This document shows, piece after piece, positions 45,823 to 58,890 of a stretch of DNA of 64,000 bases. This DNA comes from Prostheceraeus crozeri (taxonomy: Eukaryota > Platyhelminthes > Polycladida > Euryleptidae), in contig CAJQUW010008964.1 in assembly GCA_907163375.1 (NCBI GenBank), positions 146,501-210,500 on the forward strand, written 5' to 3'. Positions within the stretch are counted from its first letter, which is position 1. Every line of letters starts with the position of its first letter. The position numbers were made by a program, and so were the translations under genes. The notes beneath the pieces were generated by a model that had not been told where the DNA came from, ran no database searches, and saw only the letters and a list, made by a program, of their open reading frames with translations.

Positions 45823-48790
45823 AAGTATGTTTTGTATTTCAAAAGCAATTCTCTTAAAGGGCGTGTTGTATCAACAAATTTTCCGATTTTTTAGCAATGA
45901 AAGACAGACTTTGTGCATATTGATGATGAGACGGAATTCGAAGGGGATGAAATCGAAGGGAAGGTGACACGAAGAATGCGAGACTCAAGATTAGTCAGAA
46001 GAAGAACCATTATCAACATAGATGTAGATACTTTTGTTGAGTGACGATATGGTGTTGACCACTTTATAATCCGTATGTTATATGCTATAGTCAGTAGAGG
46101 AGGAAAGACTGTATAGCTGCTTTAAAGACGGGAATTTCGATTTCATGTGAAGTGTGAGAGTCGAATAACAGTATGAAGGCTTGAGCCGAAATGCATTTAC
46201 TTACTTTACATTGCGCTTGCATTTGTTGTACAAAAACAGTTAGTGTGGCAATTTCCGGAAAATTTAAGGATTCTTTTATGATTGCGGGAATTTTTTGTTT
46301 TTGAAATCGTAGCATTAATGTTAGACGCAGAACTGTAAGTTAGGGTAGATGACTGCCCAAAGTAAGGTATGTAACACGAGTCAATTAGTTTTTGCATTTA
46401 TTCTCAGCCGAAACTCGACGGACAAACTGGGCCGTCAGTTCTAGTCTTGCTAGCAGTTTATTGTGAAACTCAAAAGGACTCGACCTCACGATCAACCGAT
46501 TGTAAGCTAATTCCTATCCCCTGTACCATGGAGGTCAGTAAGTCCGTAGAAATGGAGTGTGGATAGAATTTCAATGTGACACTGTCATGGATTCACATTA
46601 TCACCGTCAAAGCCTCTTCAGATGGGTATTATTCCTTATGCACTACCGAAGAAAGGGAAACTAGAGAAAACAGGTCTCAAATCCCATCTACTACTGCAGT
46701 ACTTAAGAGAAAGCAACTCAGATTAGGAATTGCTCTTCAACGCAGTGTTTCTTTCCAGATAACCACGTGACAGGGTAAGGTTAGAAAACTTTTCTTCGCT
46801 TTTTGTGGTCAAGTGACTCAATCAGTCAAAGCCACCGTTTGAACGCCACAGTCAGCACTATCCTTATCCTGCTGTCCTGGAGGGAAACAAGAGTCCAATT
46901 CTTCGCCGAAGGATGTTTATGCACTTACATAACCAATTGCAATTGATGGGAAGACCATAAACTCTATCCCAGTTTAGAACGGGAGAGAGGGAAGAGGACT
47001 GAGCTGTTCTCCTCTACACACACTATCTCAGAGCTACTCAGGCTCATTCCAACTTCATCACTATGTGACGAGGACGTCTTTTAAAATAGTAATGGTACGC
47101 AAGTGATTTTCAAATCGATTCTGTTGCCAATGGCCCAACGTACAACCGATTCTAACTCTCAGTGACTTGTTTGCGAACAGAGGCAGTTTCATACAGTTTT
47201 CTAGCCTAACAAATTGACGATCAACGCGATCAAAGTAGGAACAGAAGAATACGGACAAACATGACTGCCTATGATGCGAACACAACAGTTCTAAAACATG
47301 GATATTTCTATTGAAGGAAGTAAACAGTTTTCTACTCATGCTCATGATGAATTTATCAAAATACAGGAATTCAGTTTGAATGGCGCAGTAGGTTGCACGT
47401 ACAAGCTCAATGATGAGATCGTTAAGAGTTAAAATGAGAAATTTAAGCGGATAAAATTTCAATTAACCGGATAAACACTAAAATCTAAAACAGAAGTATA
47501 AATTGCGTTCTCTTCAATGAAACATTTGAAGGCGATTGATAGCACTTCGAAAATGATAAATTTGTAATTTAAGTGAATTGTGCATGGATGACACATGACA
47601 GCTTGCTTGGAATCAGTTTTTGAAGAATATGACGTTTTTAAAAAAATAATTGGCAGTTAAACAACTACTTGTCTAAGTGTGATCTCCGTGACAACGTCAC
47701 TACAATCGTGGTTGGAATAAATCAATTCCAAGTATTGGAGCACCTGCTACTAAAAATGCCAAAGCAAAAAAGAAAATTACGATGAACCTACAAAGCTACA
47801 TGCACGCAAATGAAAAAGGAACCTCAGTAATCTGTATTAATTCAATTTATTTCTTTTGGCTAAATTTTCATCAAGCAATCAAGTGTTAAAACCAAGGGAG
47901 TCTGTAAGAGTTCCGGACAAGGTCTGATCGAAAATAAAACTAATCTCACAAAATAAGAAAACAATATAAAAAATCTGACGAAAATAAATTCATAAAAAAT
48001 CTAATGCACAAATATCGACAACTGAGTTAAAGCTCTAATTCAATTTCGACGTTGTGTCCTTATCTAATGTGTGTGTACGTGCGTGTGAAGAAAAATGATT
48101 CAAAATGTTTTGAGAAACTTCAGCCAAACATGCCACGTGATGATAACGAAAATAGACGACATTTGATATATATCTACGATATCTGAGTCAAATCTACATC
48201 GATTCGAAGAAAACTCATGTTTCATGTTCGTCAGTTCAGTCGTTGAGGATATGATCATTGTCTATGCATAATATTTCATTCTAATTTCTTAAAACAAATG
48301 AATTGGTAACATTTCAAAAAAAATCATTTTTCTCTTCTTATTGATGAAAACTGATATTTACCTTATCATCATTTCATAGAGGACAGTCAATATCACGCGA
48401 ATATCAATAATAGATTTCACAATTTTCTGATGAATGCGACCAAAGTTGTGTCATCTTTTCGTTATAAAAACGATTTCCATTTTAAAACGTGCTCTCAAAT
48501 GATTAATACGATCGTACATGGTTGATACGCAGATAAAATACATAAAAGAATTTATTGCAATTATTGTAAATTAACAGGCACATAAGTTACTTATAGAAAA
48601 CTGAAAACGAGAATTGCTTAATTCGCATTTGAACTATCTGCTCGTCGGGACATTTGCATTTCCTGTCGAAGCATTACTTTTTCCATTACATTTTATGCTC
48701 AGATAAAAGGGTAAAAGTAAAAGTTAATACCATAATCGGTACTGATCTATCTTGAGATTTCTCATTTTTATAATTTATTGAAATTGTTAC
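45823..48790. other. Long stretch without recognisable genes
   Basis: AT-rich, less so at about 46410-47060. The largest frame (47061-47462, -) has no motif I know. Probably host non-coding DNA or decayed repeats. Confidence 0.4.
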
Positions 48791-49625
48791 CAGTGGTCGG
48801 GCCAGAGATTTTTCCATTTTTTCGCAGCTCTACAAAATTTTCGCAGGCCTACTAATACCAGCAAATTATAGCATCATATTTTATGATTATGAAGAGTAAA
48901 ACAACGCTCTTATCAAAACTTGACCAACACCCAATATCTTACTGGACGACTTAATGACATTGTAACTGATAACAAAAGTCCAAACATTGTGTTTTCTGCA
49001 TCCATCTGGGTCGTTGCATCGTTAGCTGAATGTAAAAAATATGAGTAAATCTTATGGGAAGTGTGGACGTCGAGCGCTTCAAATGACTCCAGTTGCGTTC
49101 AGAATTTCAGGTATCGAGCGTCAAAATGGATTTAAATGCATATATCCGAAAACAATAATCATATTAATTTAAATTTTATTTGTTTCGTCTATGCATTAAT
49201 TGAAAAATTATTTGAAATCAAGTCGGTTATCATTCTTTTATAGAACTATCGGTAACTTCTTAAACATGGCTTTGAAAGTTTCCTATGCGCTTACAACATC
49301 CACAGTAACTCAGTTAGATGCTAGGAACTACTGCTGCAATTCTTCTATTTTACTGAACCTGTTACAAGATGCAACGATATACAAGACGCTGTGAATAATA
49401 TGAAGCTTTAACTAAATGATAACACAATGAATAACATGCCAATTAGTTGTCATTAGTTTGCCTTTTCCATCCAGTAGACCAGTGTTTATTCTGTTGGACA
49501 ACATAGGTTCATTTAAATGCAAGAATTACAAGGTTCAATTTTTCGCAGGACCAAGTCAATTTTTTTCGCAGCTAGTTCATTTTTTTAAACATTTTCGCAG
49601 ATTTTCGCAGCTGGCCCGACCACTG
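48791..49625. mobile_element. Non-autonomous hAT element (CAGTGGTCGGGCCAG ends)
   Basis: 835 bp, 15-bp TIRs CAGTGGTCGGGCCAG, perfect 8-bp target duplication ATTGTTAC at 48783-48790 and 49626-49633. TTTTCGCAG recurs at both ends on the same strand, about seven times in all. The internal frames are not transposase-like. Confidence 0.93.
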
Positions 49626-51689
49626 ATTGTTACGTTGGCTCCGGAAATACAGAGCGGGTGTTAAATTTGCCCCCTCCCAGTGGGGCGCTTATTGCAAATT
49701 AGCAAAAAATGATCAAAATAACGCAGTGGATATTTTGTCGAATTGAAGATTTCTGCGCAATTACATTGAATCACCAACGAACGAATGTATCTCTATACTT
49801 TAAGGCTTAGTTGGGTGGTACGCAAGAGTTATTCATCATAGCACAGACGATTGATGTATATCAAGTCAACAGTCAATAGTGATGTAAACGGATTGCAGCA
49901 ATCAATCCAGGAATAAATAATATAGTCTACTCTATTTCTAATTCTCCCTTTCTTACTTCGCCAATGAACCACACCATGATTAGGATTTTCTAAATCTGGC
50001 CACTCACATAGGGTTATAGTGAGGATTATAAGCTTATTAATTAATATAATTAATAGTATAATTAAAATATAAATAATTCTCATTGATTATATGTGAGGAT
50101 TACAGTGAGGATCAGGTGGAACTGATAGGTCGATAGTTTCATTCGTTTTGTTGTAGTATATCACATCCATAGAGATAATAAATCTATCTATCGAAAATGG
50201 CAAAGACATCTAACAAACCGACCTACTTTAGTACATGACTACACCGATTTGGAATGTCAGACGTAACGCGTCAACTGTGGCGTGAGTGTGATATTTTTAG
50301 GAAATTATTTCAAGGAATTTCTTATGCAATGGATAACTGAGAAAAAGTTGAAAAATACAAAAACAACCCTTTTTGAATGAACAGGGGAAACGTGACAGTT
50401 ACGATAATAAACAATTGTACGTCACATTTGGCACTGGAAGAGCGAATGCACATGTGCATAAAGAATGACACATGCATTGCAGACTAGTAAGTTAACAAAT
50501 CGTTATGTTGATGCTATCTTCGTGCATCGTCTCCCAAATTCACTATACATGAATCGGCATCAGAATGAAAAATCAATGTCAATGAGATATTTTTAAATGA
50601 TTCCATCACGCCAGAAGAGACTTTCGTCTCCGACGGGATATGAGGAAAGAATAACGTTTGAATGAGCCAATCCGTCAGGGAGCAGTCATTTCACAATGGC
50701 ATGCTGGCGGTAGCAAAGAAATAATTCAAGGATGCCGAAATATTTTTTAATATCATTTTTATAAAAAGTGACATGATCTCGATTATCTTAATAATTCTCA
50801 GATGCACATCTGTGTAGCATTAATTTGCATTGATTTCAATTACTAGTATCATTTTCCATCATTACTAATGCTAGACAGCAATAAGACTAGCTAGAAAGGG
50901 TATAGAATGAAATCGAGCGAATCGATAGTGGAACTGAATTCTATGTGTGAATTCCACAGAAGTGATGAAGGATGGGTGCAAAACATACAGTAGATATCAC
51001 GAATATCAAGATGTCACATTTTGGGCATATACTAACTGAAATAACCACTGAAATAAGTTTTAAAATTAATCATCACTGCTGACGATAGTAAAGATATATA
51101 CAGCATTGTTACATAACATAATAAGGCTTCTATTTTCCAGGTGACCGATAATACAGATGATTTCTCTTTAACTGTTCAAATATTCGGTGAAATATTAAAG
51201 CACATAAAGAACTAAGGCCACAATTTAGAAATATGTTAACATATGCAATACATTAGGCTCAGAAGTGGACGCGACCTAAAAATCGATTGATAAACTAATT
51301 TCGATTTTTTGTTGATCGTCTAACCTGCTTCCTGTATAAAGCTAAGCATGCCTGCAAGTAATTCTTAAAGTAAGATGAAAGGCCTATCATGCTTGCCTAA
51401 AAGTTGGTTTTTAGATGGACTATAAGCTCTATAATTCCGCTGTTACCCAAACTTAAGTAAACTTACTTGAACATCACCGCAGCGTCAGTTTTATGATAGG
51501 CACTTAGTTTTATCTAATTTTCTTTAAACAGCAATTCATCTGGGGCGAGCGCACAGAAACACCGCTAGGTTAACAAATCTCCAACAGTTTTTCGAATGTC
51601 TTGACTATACATATTTTCAAGTTATTGGCTGGGAAGAGTCAAGATAAATATTGATGTCAATTGTAAATTTATATTTTAGCAATTAAATT
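49626..51689. other. No gene seen
   Basis: AT-rich. A palindromic TTAATTAATATAATTAATAG segment lies near 50035-50060, and GTGAGGATTA recurs nearby. Confidence 0.4.
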
Positions 51690-53190
51690 CAACCTTCACT
51701 AGAAGATCATCGTCAGGCATAAAAGGAAAACATTTACATGCACAAAATTCAAAATTCACATTACACAAAGGGTAAAAAGATATTAAGAGTACGAAATAAA
51801 GATGAGTAAGAGAATAGGAATAGAAATGTGAGTGATAGAAAAGTGACAGATAGTATTGGGATACATTTTGTCAACAGCAAAGAAAGTAGAAATTGACTGT
51901 GATCTGACTAAAAGGAAAAAGGATTAAAGAAGGAAGAGGATATGAAACGATGTGAATAATGATAAAGTGATGCAACATGATAGAAAATATTACGTATCAC
52001 TATATAAAAAGAAAATCTATAATGTTCGAGTTCAGATTTACCATTGATCTTTGGATTTAATTTCTTGATGAGTAAGGCTTCTCGTAAATTTCAGTTAGCT
52101 TCATTTGGATCATGGGTTAGAATTGTTGTTTAAAAAAGTATTATTTGACAATTGTGAAGATTTTTGTAAATTGATGAAGTGGAATTTGTAGAATGTTCTC
52201 TGCATCTGATGTGGGGTGTTCTTGTAGTGCTTCCAATGTAGAAATTCATACACGAATCGCATGTTAGTTTATACACTACATGTACGTTTTTCAGATAGCA
52301 AATGGATTTATCCGTAATGGGTCAATTTTGTAAAGAACAATTTTGAGCTATTTTTCTACTTTTCAAAGCACTTCTCAATGTTCTATGTTTTCTTGTCAGT
52401 CTGACATTTTTCACAATGGATAATATAAGAAGTCAGTTTGTCTTAGCTTTTGCTGTTTTTGTACTGTGTATTTGTCTTTCTTATCATTTGATCAGGATAA
52501 TTGTGTTGACGTAGTAGTTCGTTGAATTCGTTTTCATGTTTTCTTAAAGCTGATAAATCTGTACTTCGTGACTTTTCATTAATGATAAAATTTTGTTTTG
52601 TGCTTATGGGTAAATGGAAGTCGTGATGTAAAAAAATGTTTTTCTTTGCTGACTTTTTGTAGAATACGAACTGTGGCCGATCATGCACATTAAGTGTAAC
52701 AATAAAATCAAGGAGACTTTTACTGTTATCATAATTCGTCGGAAATTCAATTTCAAAATGGATACTGGGGTGCTGAGCATTCAGATGCTCTAGGAGCAAA
52801 CAAGCATCTCTTTGTTTTTCAAGAGAAGAAAGTAATCGTCTACATAGCGGTTGAACGAAGGAACACTATTTATCATTTTCAATGGCGTCCATGAAAATAA
52901 TTGTCAGGATACCTGACAAGCAAGAACCCATCGGTAGACCTTTGATTTGCTGAAAAATGATACCTTCAAACTCAAAATAGGTATTTCTCAAAATGACGGT
53001 TAAAAGTCTTTCAGTTTGTATATCTCCAACAGTATCACTCACCCATTGAAATTTTCTTGTCACTAACATCTCACTATTTAACACTGTTTCTGCGCGGTCG
53101 CCCCTGATTGTGAGCAGAATTCTATTTATCAGTTTTGAGCTGCAATTAGTTAGACAACTGAACATTTGAATGATTTCAGATCTCAAATTT
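51690..53190 (-). pseudogene. Penelope-like element: RT, GIY-YIG and 3' tail, broken
   Basis: On the - strand: RT motifs in 53186-52866 (NTYFEFEGIIFQQIKGLPMG then SCLSGILTIIFMDAIE). After a stop and frameshift comes motif C FNRYVDDYFLLL (about 52855-52820). A second frameshift leads to 52799-52443 (HFEIEFPTNYDNSKSLLDFI). Then the GIY-YIG part at about 52275-52180 reads VYKLTCDSCMNFYIGSTTRT with CREH, here with the normal YIG. Near 51690-51715 CCTGACGATGATCTTC is a PLE-like 3' tail. The most complete PLE in the window, but it has at least two frameshifts and several stops. Confidence 0.78.
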
Positions 53191-56149
53191 AAAGATGAAT
53201 AATTGAATGGTATTCAAATGAATTGTATCATGATTCTCCGCATTGCAGCTGATCGATCCGGGCATAAGATATCAGCATTGAGACAGAAGACTAAAGGCGC
53301 ATGATCGAAGTAAATAGCGAAGCCGGTATCGGTTCATCGACCTCGAAGCAGTTACCAAATGATGTTGATAATATCTACTACTCATGAACACGCCAGCAAA
53401 ATGAATATAGAGAAATTCTAAGACATCATAAGGACTAGAAAACGAATTTTTCAGAAATCGATTGTTAAGTGAACAGCACTAACAACATGTCTTGAAATTT
53501 CTGGAATGCAGGAGATTGTGATCGAGTAGAGACCGTTTATCTTCTACGAGGACGTATTTTACCTAAATGAATAATTCGCTTAATTTCATAGATGACTACA
53601 TTTTTTCCGAAAATGAGACGTTCATCTTTCGACGACAGTTCAGTTCACTTGTCCTCAAAATTTGCTTTGTTGATTTCAATTTGAACTGTCAATCATGCGT
53701 GATTGCTACGAAAGTCAACCGAACAGTACATGTGAACTTACACAGTGGCAATAAAGGGAAAAAGCGGATCTAAAAAATAATATCCTTTTCGTGGAGAAGA
53801 CATCGTTGGTTTAGAAGTAATCGCTGTTGAAACATCGTCAATTCGTCATTGTATTTATCGAATTAGTAATGAAAACTGCCAAATTTCACGAAATTTGTGC
53901 TTCTAATTCGAATTCAAGATTTCATGATTTGCCAATTCTAAATCATGGGTAGTTGAAATGCTTATACCACTCGACATTGATGAGCGATTGAAAAGAATAC
54001 ACAACGAAGTAGAATGATGAAAATATGATCAACGGATGATTTTATTCTTTAGTTCACCAGTAATGCGAAATTGTAGATAATAAAGTGTAACTTGGGAGAT
54101 TAGTATTTTGATGACAAATTTTTTTCTTTCATGATACTGGCTAAGTAGTTTACTTGAAACACTTTCAATTCCATAACCTTACACTTCTTCTAAATGTGAA
54201 AATAAAACTGCATTAAAAAGTTTTCATCTTTGAATAGAAGTAGCCCAACATTTCGCACTTTATCATGTAAAAATAGAAAGAAATACGAAAAAAGCTTGGA
54301 AACTGGAACCTGGGTGAGCTAGTTTATTTTTTTTGAATCCAGGATCCGATATGGCCTATATGTAATTTCAGCAGACGAAAATGCTTGTAGGTGTAGTAAG
54401 ATAGTCTATAGATAAGAAGCAGGATAAAAAAAATAACATACTGTTATTGGCAAATTTCATGAAGAAGCTAATCACATTAAAAAGGCGTGATCCGTTACAG
54501 GATATCACGAAGAATAATGGAGATATAATACGTCTTATGACGTTAATATGGAGAAATAAATATGAATACAAGGTGTGAAGCTCGCTACCATTATCAGGTT
54601 GCGTCACATGGTCATTTGAATATCTGAAGTTGCTATTTCTGTCCAATTAATCGCTGAAACAAATGAGACTTTTATTGAAGCTGTAAGAAGGTGGTCATGA
54701 TTCGTGAATCATTTTTGCTTGATTCCATTATTAGACACGTAATCGATAAGCGGTACCATATCAACATCACCTTCTGGTGCAAAAATCTCACTCGATTATG
54801 AAGGACTTGAATAATCAGTCTGATATAAAAGAAGAAGCCAGACTCACAACATTTCAAACTTTTGTCGAGTCTGGCATGCTGGGTCTGGCGAGTCCTGAGT
54901 CCAGCTCCACAGCCGTGGTTAGAATGCGGTGCTACTCAAATAACGTATGTGCATATTGCCGCGTCTCAGCGAACGACGATGCTACAATAAGTAACACTCC
55001 GCGCAATATGGAATTAATTGGGCAGTGATGGTGCATAATCTGATTTAGCTTCATCTGAAATAATCCCAATAAGTTTATTATACGACAATTGGGTGCATTA
55101 ACTGAATAGATCGCTAGCAATTTTTAATTAAAAGCATAAATCTAGGCAACATTAAACCTGTCAAATTGAAAACATCACATCATTTGCAAAAATTGCATTA
55201 ACTCAGAATTTATCAAAATGACACAGGGAGGATAAACACTGATTAAGTGTGAATATCAGCAATTCTTTGATATATTTACGTTACGCAACAATCTTCCAGT
55301 GTGAGCGAAACGACAGACGTAGAGATGCAGAGTTTGCACCTACCTTGGAGACGACACTAACGCTTTTGAATTCATGAGATATCAGTCCCTGTCCATTGTT
55401 TATCTAGTATCGCTGATTTTCTCCTTGCCTACCGAATATTTTCTATTGCCCTCTAAATTACCTAGCAATTTCCCATCCAAATTATGATTTAACTATAAAC
55501 GAGAATTTGTGCTTTAAAATCTATAATTTCCACAATCATTCTCTTGGGAACAAAGAATATGATCATTTGTGACAATGAATGACTTTCCTGATTAAACTTT
55601 TGAACTGCTCTATCGACGCAAAGATACAAAAGTGGAGAAAAGTTTGCAATGAATTCGAAGAAATTACGAAATTATGCCTCCTTTGAGAAAAATAATAAAA
55701 CGGATCTTCTAAGTAACATTTCTTTGCTATTTTGAACATTCATAGAGTAACATGTGCGACGGTATTTCTACACATTATACACGTTATCTTTGGTTTGTTT
55801 AATCATAGGCTGGCACCATTTTTCGACGAACTATTTCTCTAGATTAACATCTCATTTTATTGGTTTAAACATGACTATCTGTTCGTGATTAATTCACATT
55901 TCATTGTCATCACATAATTGTCAGGTTTGTTAGCCAAATCTTAGAATTTAAGTTGACTGAATAGAAAGCAACTACTTAACTCCGTGTCGATGACTCCGTG
56001 TCGTGTCTCAGTATAGTGCCTAATATACACATTAGCGTAAAGCACGATTATCGCAGACTGCACTTTACTAAATAATGCAACGTTTCTACTATCAGTTGAC
56101 TAGTGGGACATAAATAACAGTCTTAGCGCAATGTATTGTTCAAGACAAT
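53191..56149. other. Long stretch without recognisable genes
   Basis: AT-rich; short unrecognised frames only (for example 53567-53773, 54368-54646, 54777-55028). Confidence 0.4.
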
Positions 56150-56360
56150 AATAATAAAACTGTTTTAAAACATCATTTTAAAGCCGTACTTGGTTCATTG
56201 TTTCAAAGCGTTGTTTTTTAATACGGTTTTAAAACCACACCTTTGAACTAATGTTTTACACTCAGTTGTAATTATTAGTATAAAAACTTGTTTTTTAATC
56301 GTGCTTTAAACACTTTCTAATTGTGGTTTTAAGCATGTTTTTAAGCAGTATTAAAAATGC
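56150..56360. repeat. Cluster of degenerate GTTTTAAAAC-like palindromic motifs
   Basis: Within 210 bases: TGTTTTAAAACA, TTTTAAAGC, GGTTTTAAAACC, GTGCTTTAAAC, GTGGTTTTAAGC and GTTTTTAAGC. There is no regular period, so it is not a clean satellite. Confidence 0.45.
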
Positions 56361-57009
56361 CTCTAAATACTTGAGACGCAATAATTGATGAGCATGACAT
56401 GTTCATAAGCACCTTCGTGCTTTGTTATAGGCAAGAACAGATTAAGTGAACCAATTATCCCGTTATCTATCTATGGCTTGCTAGAGAGGCGAATGCGAAG
56501 GATGCTTTCTTCAAGAAATTGAGTCGCTGTCAGCAAAAGTAAGCAATATGATATAAACATGCAACTTATTAAACTTATTAATAGCATGTTATCAACATTA
56601 CAAGTGCTTTATTTCACACACCATGACAGTTTTTGAGGTTGCCGACACATTTAATAGGTTGTAGAATGATGCAAAATGCTAGAATCAAATAAAACTAAAA
56701 ACTAAAAAGCAATTTAAAACACTAGTCCTGACAGATCCCGTCATTGATCAGAATGACATGGACTTGTTGATATGCACAATCACACAAAAAACTACCACTA
56801 AAGCATTCCTCAGAATGCATCCCAACAACGTCGTCAGCCGAGAACCACCCGCGAGTTTCGACCCCTACTTCAGACCTCGCTTGCCTGGGTGACGTGGTCC
56901 GATAAGAATGATTAATCCCTAGCCGTTGCTGGGTGAAAGCATTTCACGGCTCCATTTCTATGCAGATCCTTCTATCACTGTTTTACTCAACTCTTTCTCT
57001 TCTTCCGTA
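56361..57009. other. No gene seen
   Basis: AT-rich; becomes less AT-rich after about 56800 as the LINE remnant is approached. Confidence 0.35.
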
Positions 57010-58890
57010 ACCTCTCTCCCTTATCCTAAATTCTTCAAAAACCGCACCATCGCATAGCCGACAAAACCGCGGCAACCGACTTCTACTGGCCACATGCTGA
57101 CCGTCCATCCTTTCCTCCCACACTCTTCCACCAAGTCTTCATATCGATCAATCTTTTTCTCATACGTCTCTTCCAATCGATCATCCCACGGAACTGTCAG
57201 CTCCACAAACATGCACGCACACTCTCTGTGATGTTGACCGCAAGATCAGATCTGGGCGTAGATGTGTCATTACTCCCACCTGCGCCGGAAATTCGAAACC
57301 ACCGGCCACATCGCAAAAAACGATCCCCTCCTTTGCAACACTTAACCGATTTGAACTTAATAAAGCTTTTCGCTTCTTTTGTAATTCTTTTGTAACCCTC
57401 CTTCACAAATTCAATTTCTTGGGTCTTCAATTGACTTTTGTTATTCTTTATCGCTCTCCCTATCGTCGTGTGCAGCACCTTCATCACTTCGTTGTGTCTC
57501 CAAGTGTACCACTGAGTCTGGTTGGACAAGCGTACAGAATGTGGTGTAATGTCCCCTTCTCTCCATATTGCATCTGTCACAATCCTAAAAATTCCATCTT
57601 TTCAAGTTCACTGGCGTCGGTGACAGATCGTGAGACAACCGAATAGGAACTTCGTCTTCCCATGGGACTGCCACAGTAGGTCGCTCCGCGATATTTGTTT
57701 CTCAGTGATCTCACTCCAGCGCATCCATGCAACCTGCTGTGATTGGCTGCTTGCTGCTACCTTCTACTCTTCCTCCTCCGCACGCCTCACTTCCGCTGTT
57801 ACCAACTTCAATACCGCTTTTACCAATCCTTGCCCTTAGACTTCGACCACAACTTCTTCCTCTGCAAACCCAACCCGTGTCTACCTGTCTTAACCATACC
57901 AGTAATCTCTTGCCACAATCGTGATTCGACGATTTCTGAATTTTTAAGCGCTGATCATTTTCGACCGGTTCCCACGAAACAGTTGACGCTCCTTGCTGCC
58001 TCATCTCGAGAGGATTTTAGTATCTCCAGAACCCTAACTTTTCTGTCCTTGAACTCGGTCATAGAGACTGAGTTGGCATCGTAAGCTTAGCTTCATTGAT
58101 GAAAGATGGAACCAGTCAGAGATTTCTTGGCATACCCAGCCACTTCCTGATGAAGGCTACATTTTCCGTTCCAATGCTTCCACCGTCGCTAAAGCAACAT
58201 CGTACAATCTCGACGGCCACAGTATTCGTGAAACCACGAGATGGTGCAATCCCCACACTTTCTGCGCGCCTCTCAGTCCCGAAACATTCAACGCCTTCAA
58301 GTAACTGAAGAAGGTTGTCCGGATCTCATGCATCCTTCTTCCGTCACTCATGGAAAAATCAAACCAACGACCAAGACTCTTAACAGGCTTCTCGGAAATT
58401 GAAAGAATAGTTTCTCAGTCGATTGAAGGTCGGATCTTGCTCGAAATTCGACCAAATCGAATCATCATGCTGCGGGATTTTATTGGCTTCACTTTCATTC
58501 TAGTCCATTCTATTGCTTCTCAAGCTTTCCCAGTACTGACCGTGCTAAAGCCACTGATGACCCAATCTGTAGTCGTGAACCTGATGGTGAACCCATCATG
58601 CTGGGCACTGATCAATGTCTACATTTTCTCGGGAACGTGGTGGAAATCAAGAGCGCACATCACGAGTTCATGTGTAACCGCACCGTAAACATTCTCAAGA
58701 TCCAGCAACACCACACCAAGATGTCTTTTCGCTTCTCTCACTGCTGTCGTAGAATGCACCTGAAGCTTTTGTTCACGGAGAGCAGATAAAATATAAAGTA
58801 CAAATGAATCTGATAGATTGGCAGACAAGCAGATGCGATGTCCTGTAACGCTACTAAGAAATTGAGATGATGCCGAAATTGCCATCACTA
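57010..58890 (-). pseudogene. Degraded LINE: RT palm to C-terminus, catalytic motif C lost
   Basis: On the - strand: RT motif A as LGVVLLDLENVYGAVTHELV, then ALDFHHVPEKM. The YADD region is missing, as the frame passes from DGFTIRFTTTDW to RMKVKPIKSRSMMIRFG. Then EKPVKSLGRWFD, KVWGLHHLVVSRILWPSRLY and KWLGMPRN. A C-terminal section follows (WYTWRHNEVMKVLHTTIGRA; RSDLAVNITESV; VELTVPWDDRLEETYEKK; VEVGCRGFVGYAMVRFL). This order matches a LINE family common in cnidarians, molluscs and fishes (recalled). Several stops and frameshifts; the insertion is less AT-rich than its surroundings. Neither the 5' end nor the endonuclease is seen. Confidence 0.75.

Noticed and set aside
47061..47462. 133-codon frame on the - strand
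   Set aside because: Longest frame in a barren stretch, but no motif, no homology recalled, and the length is possible by chance in this composition.
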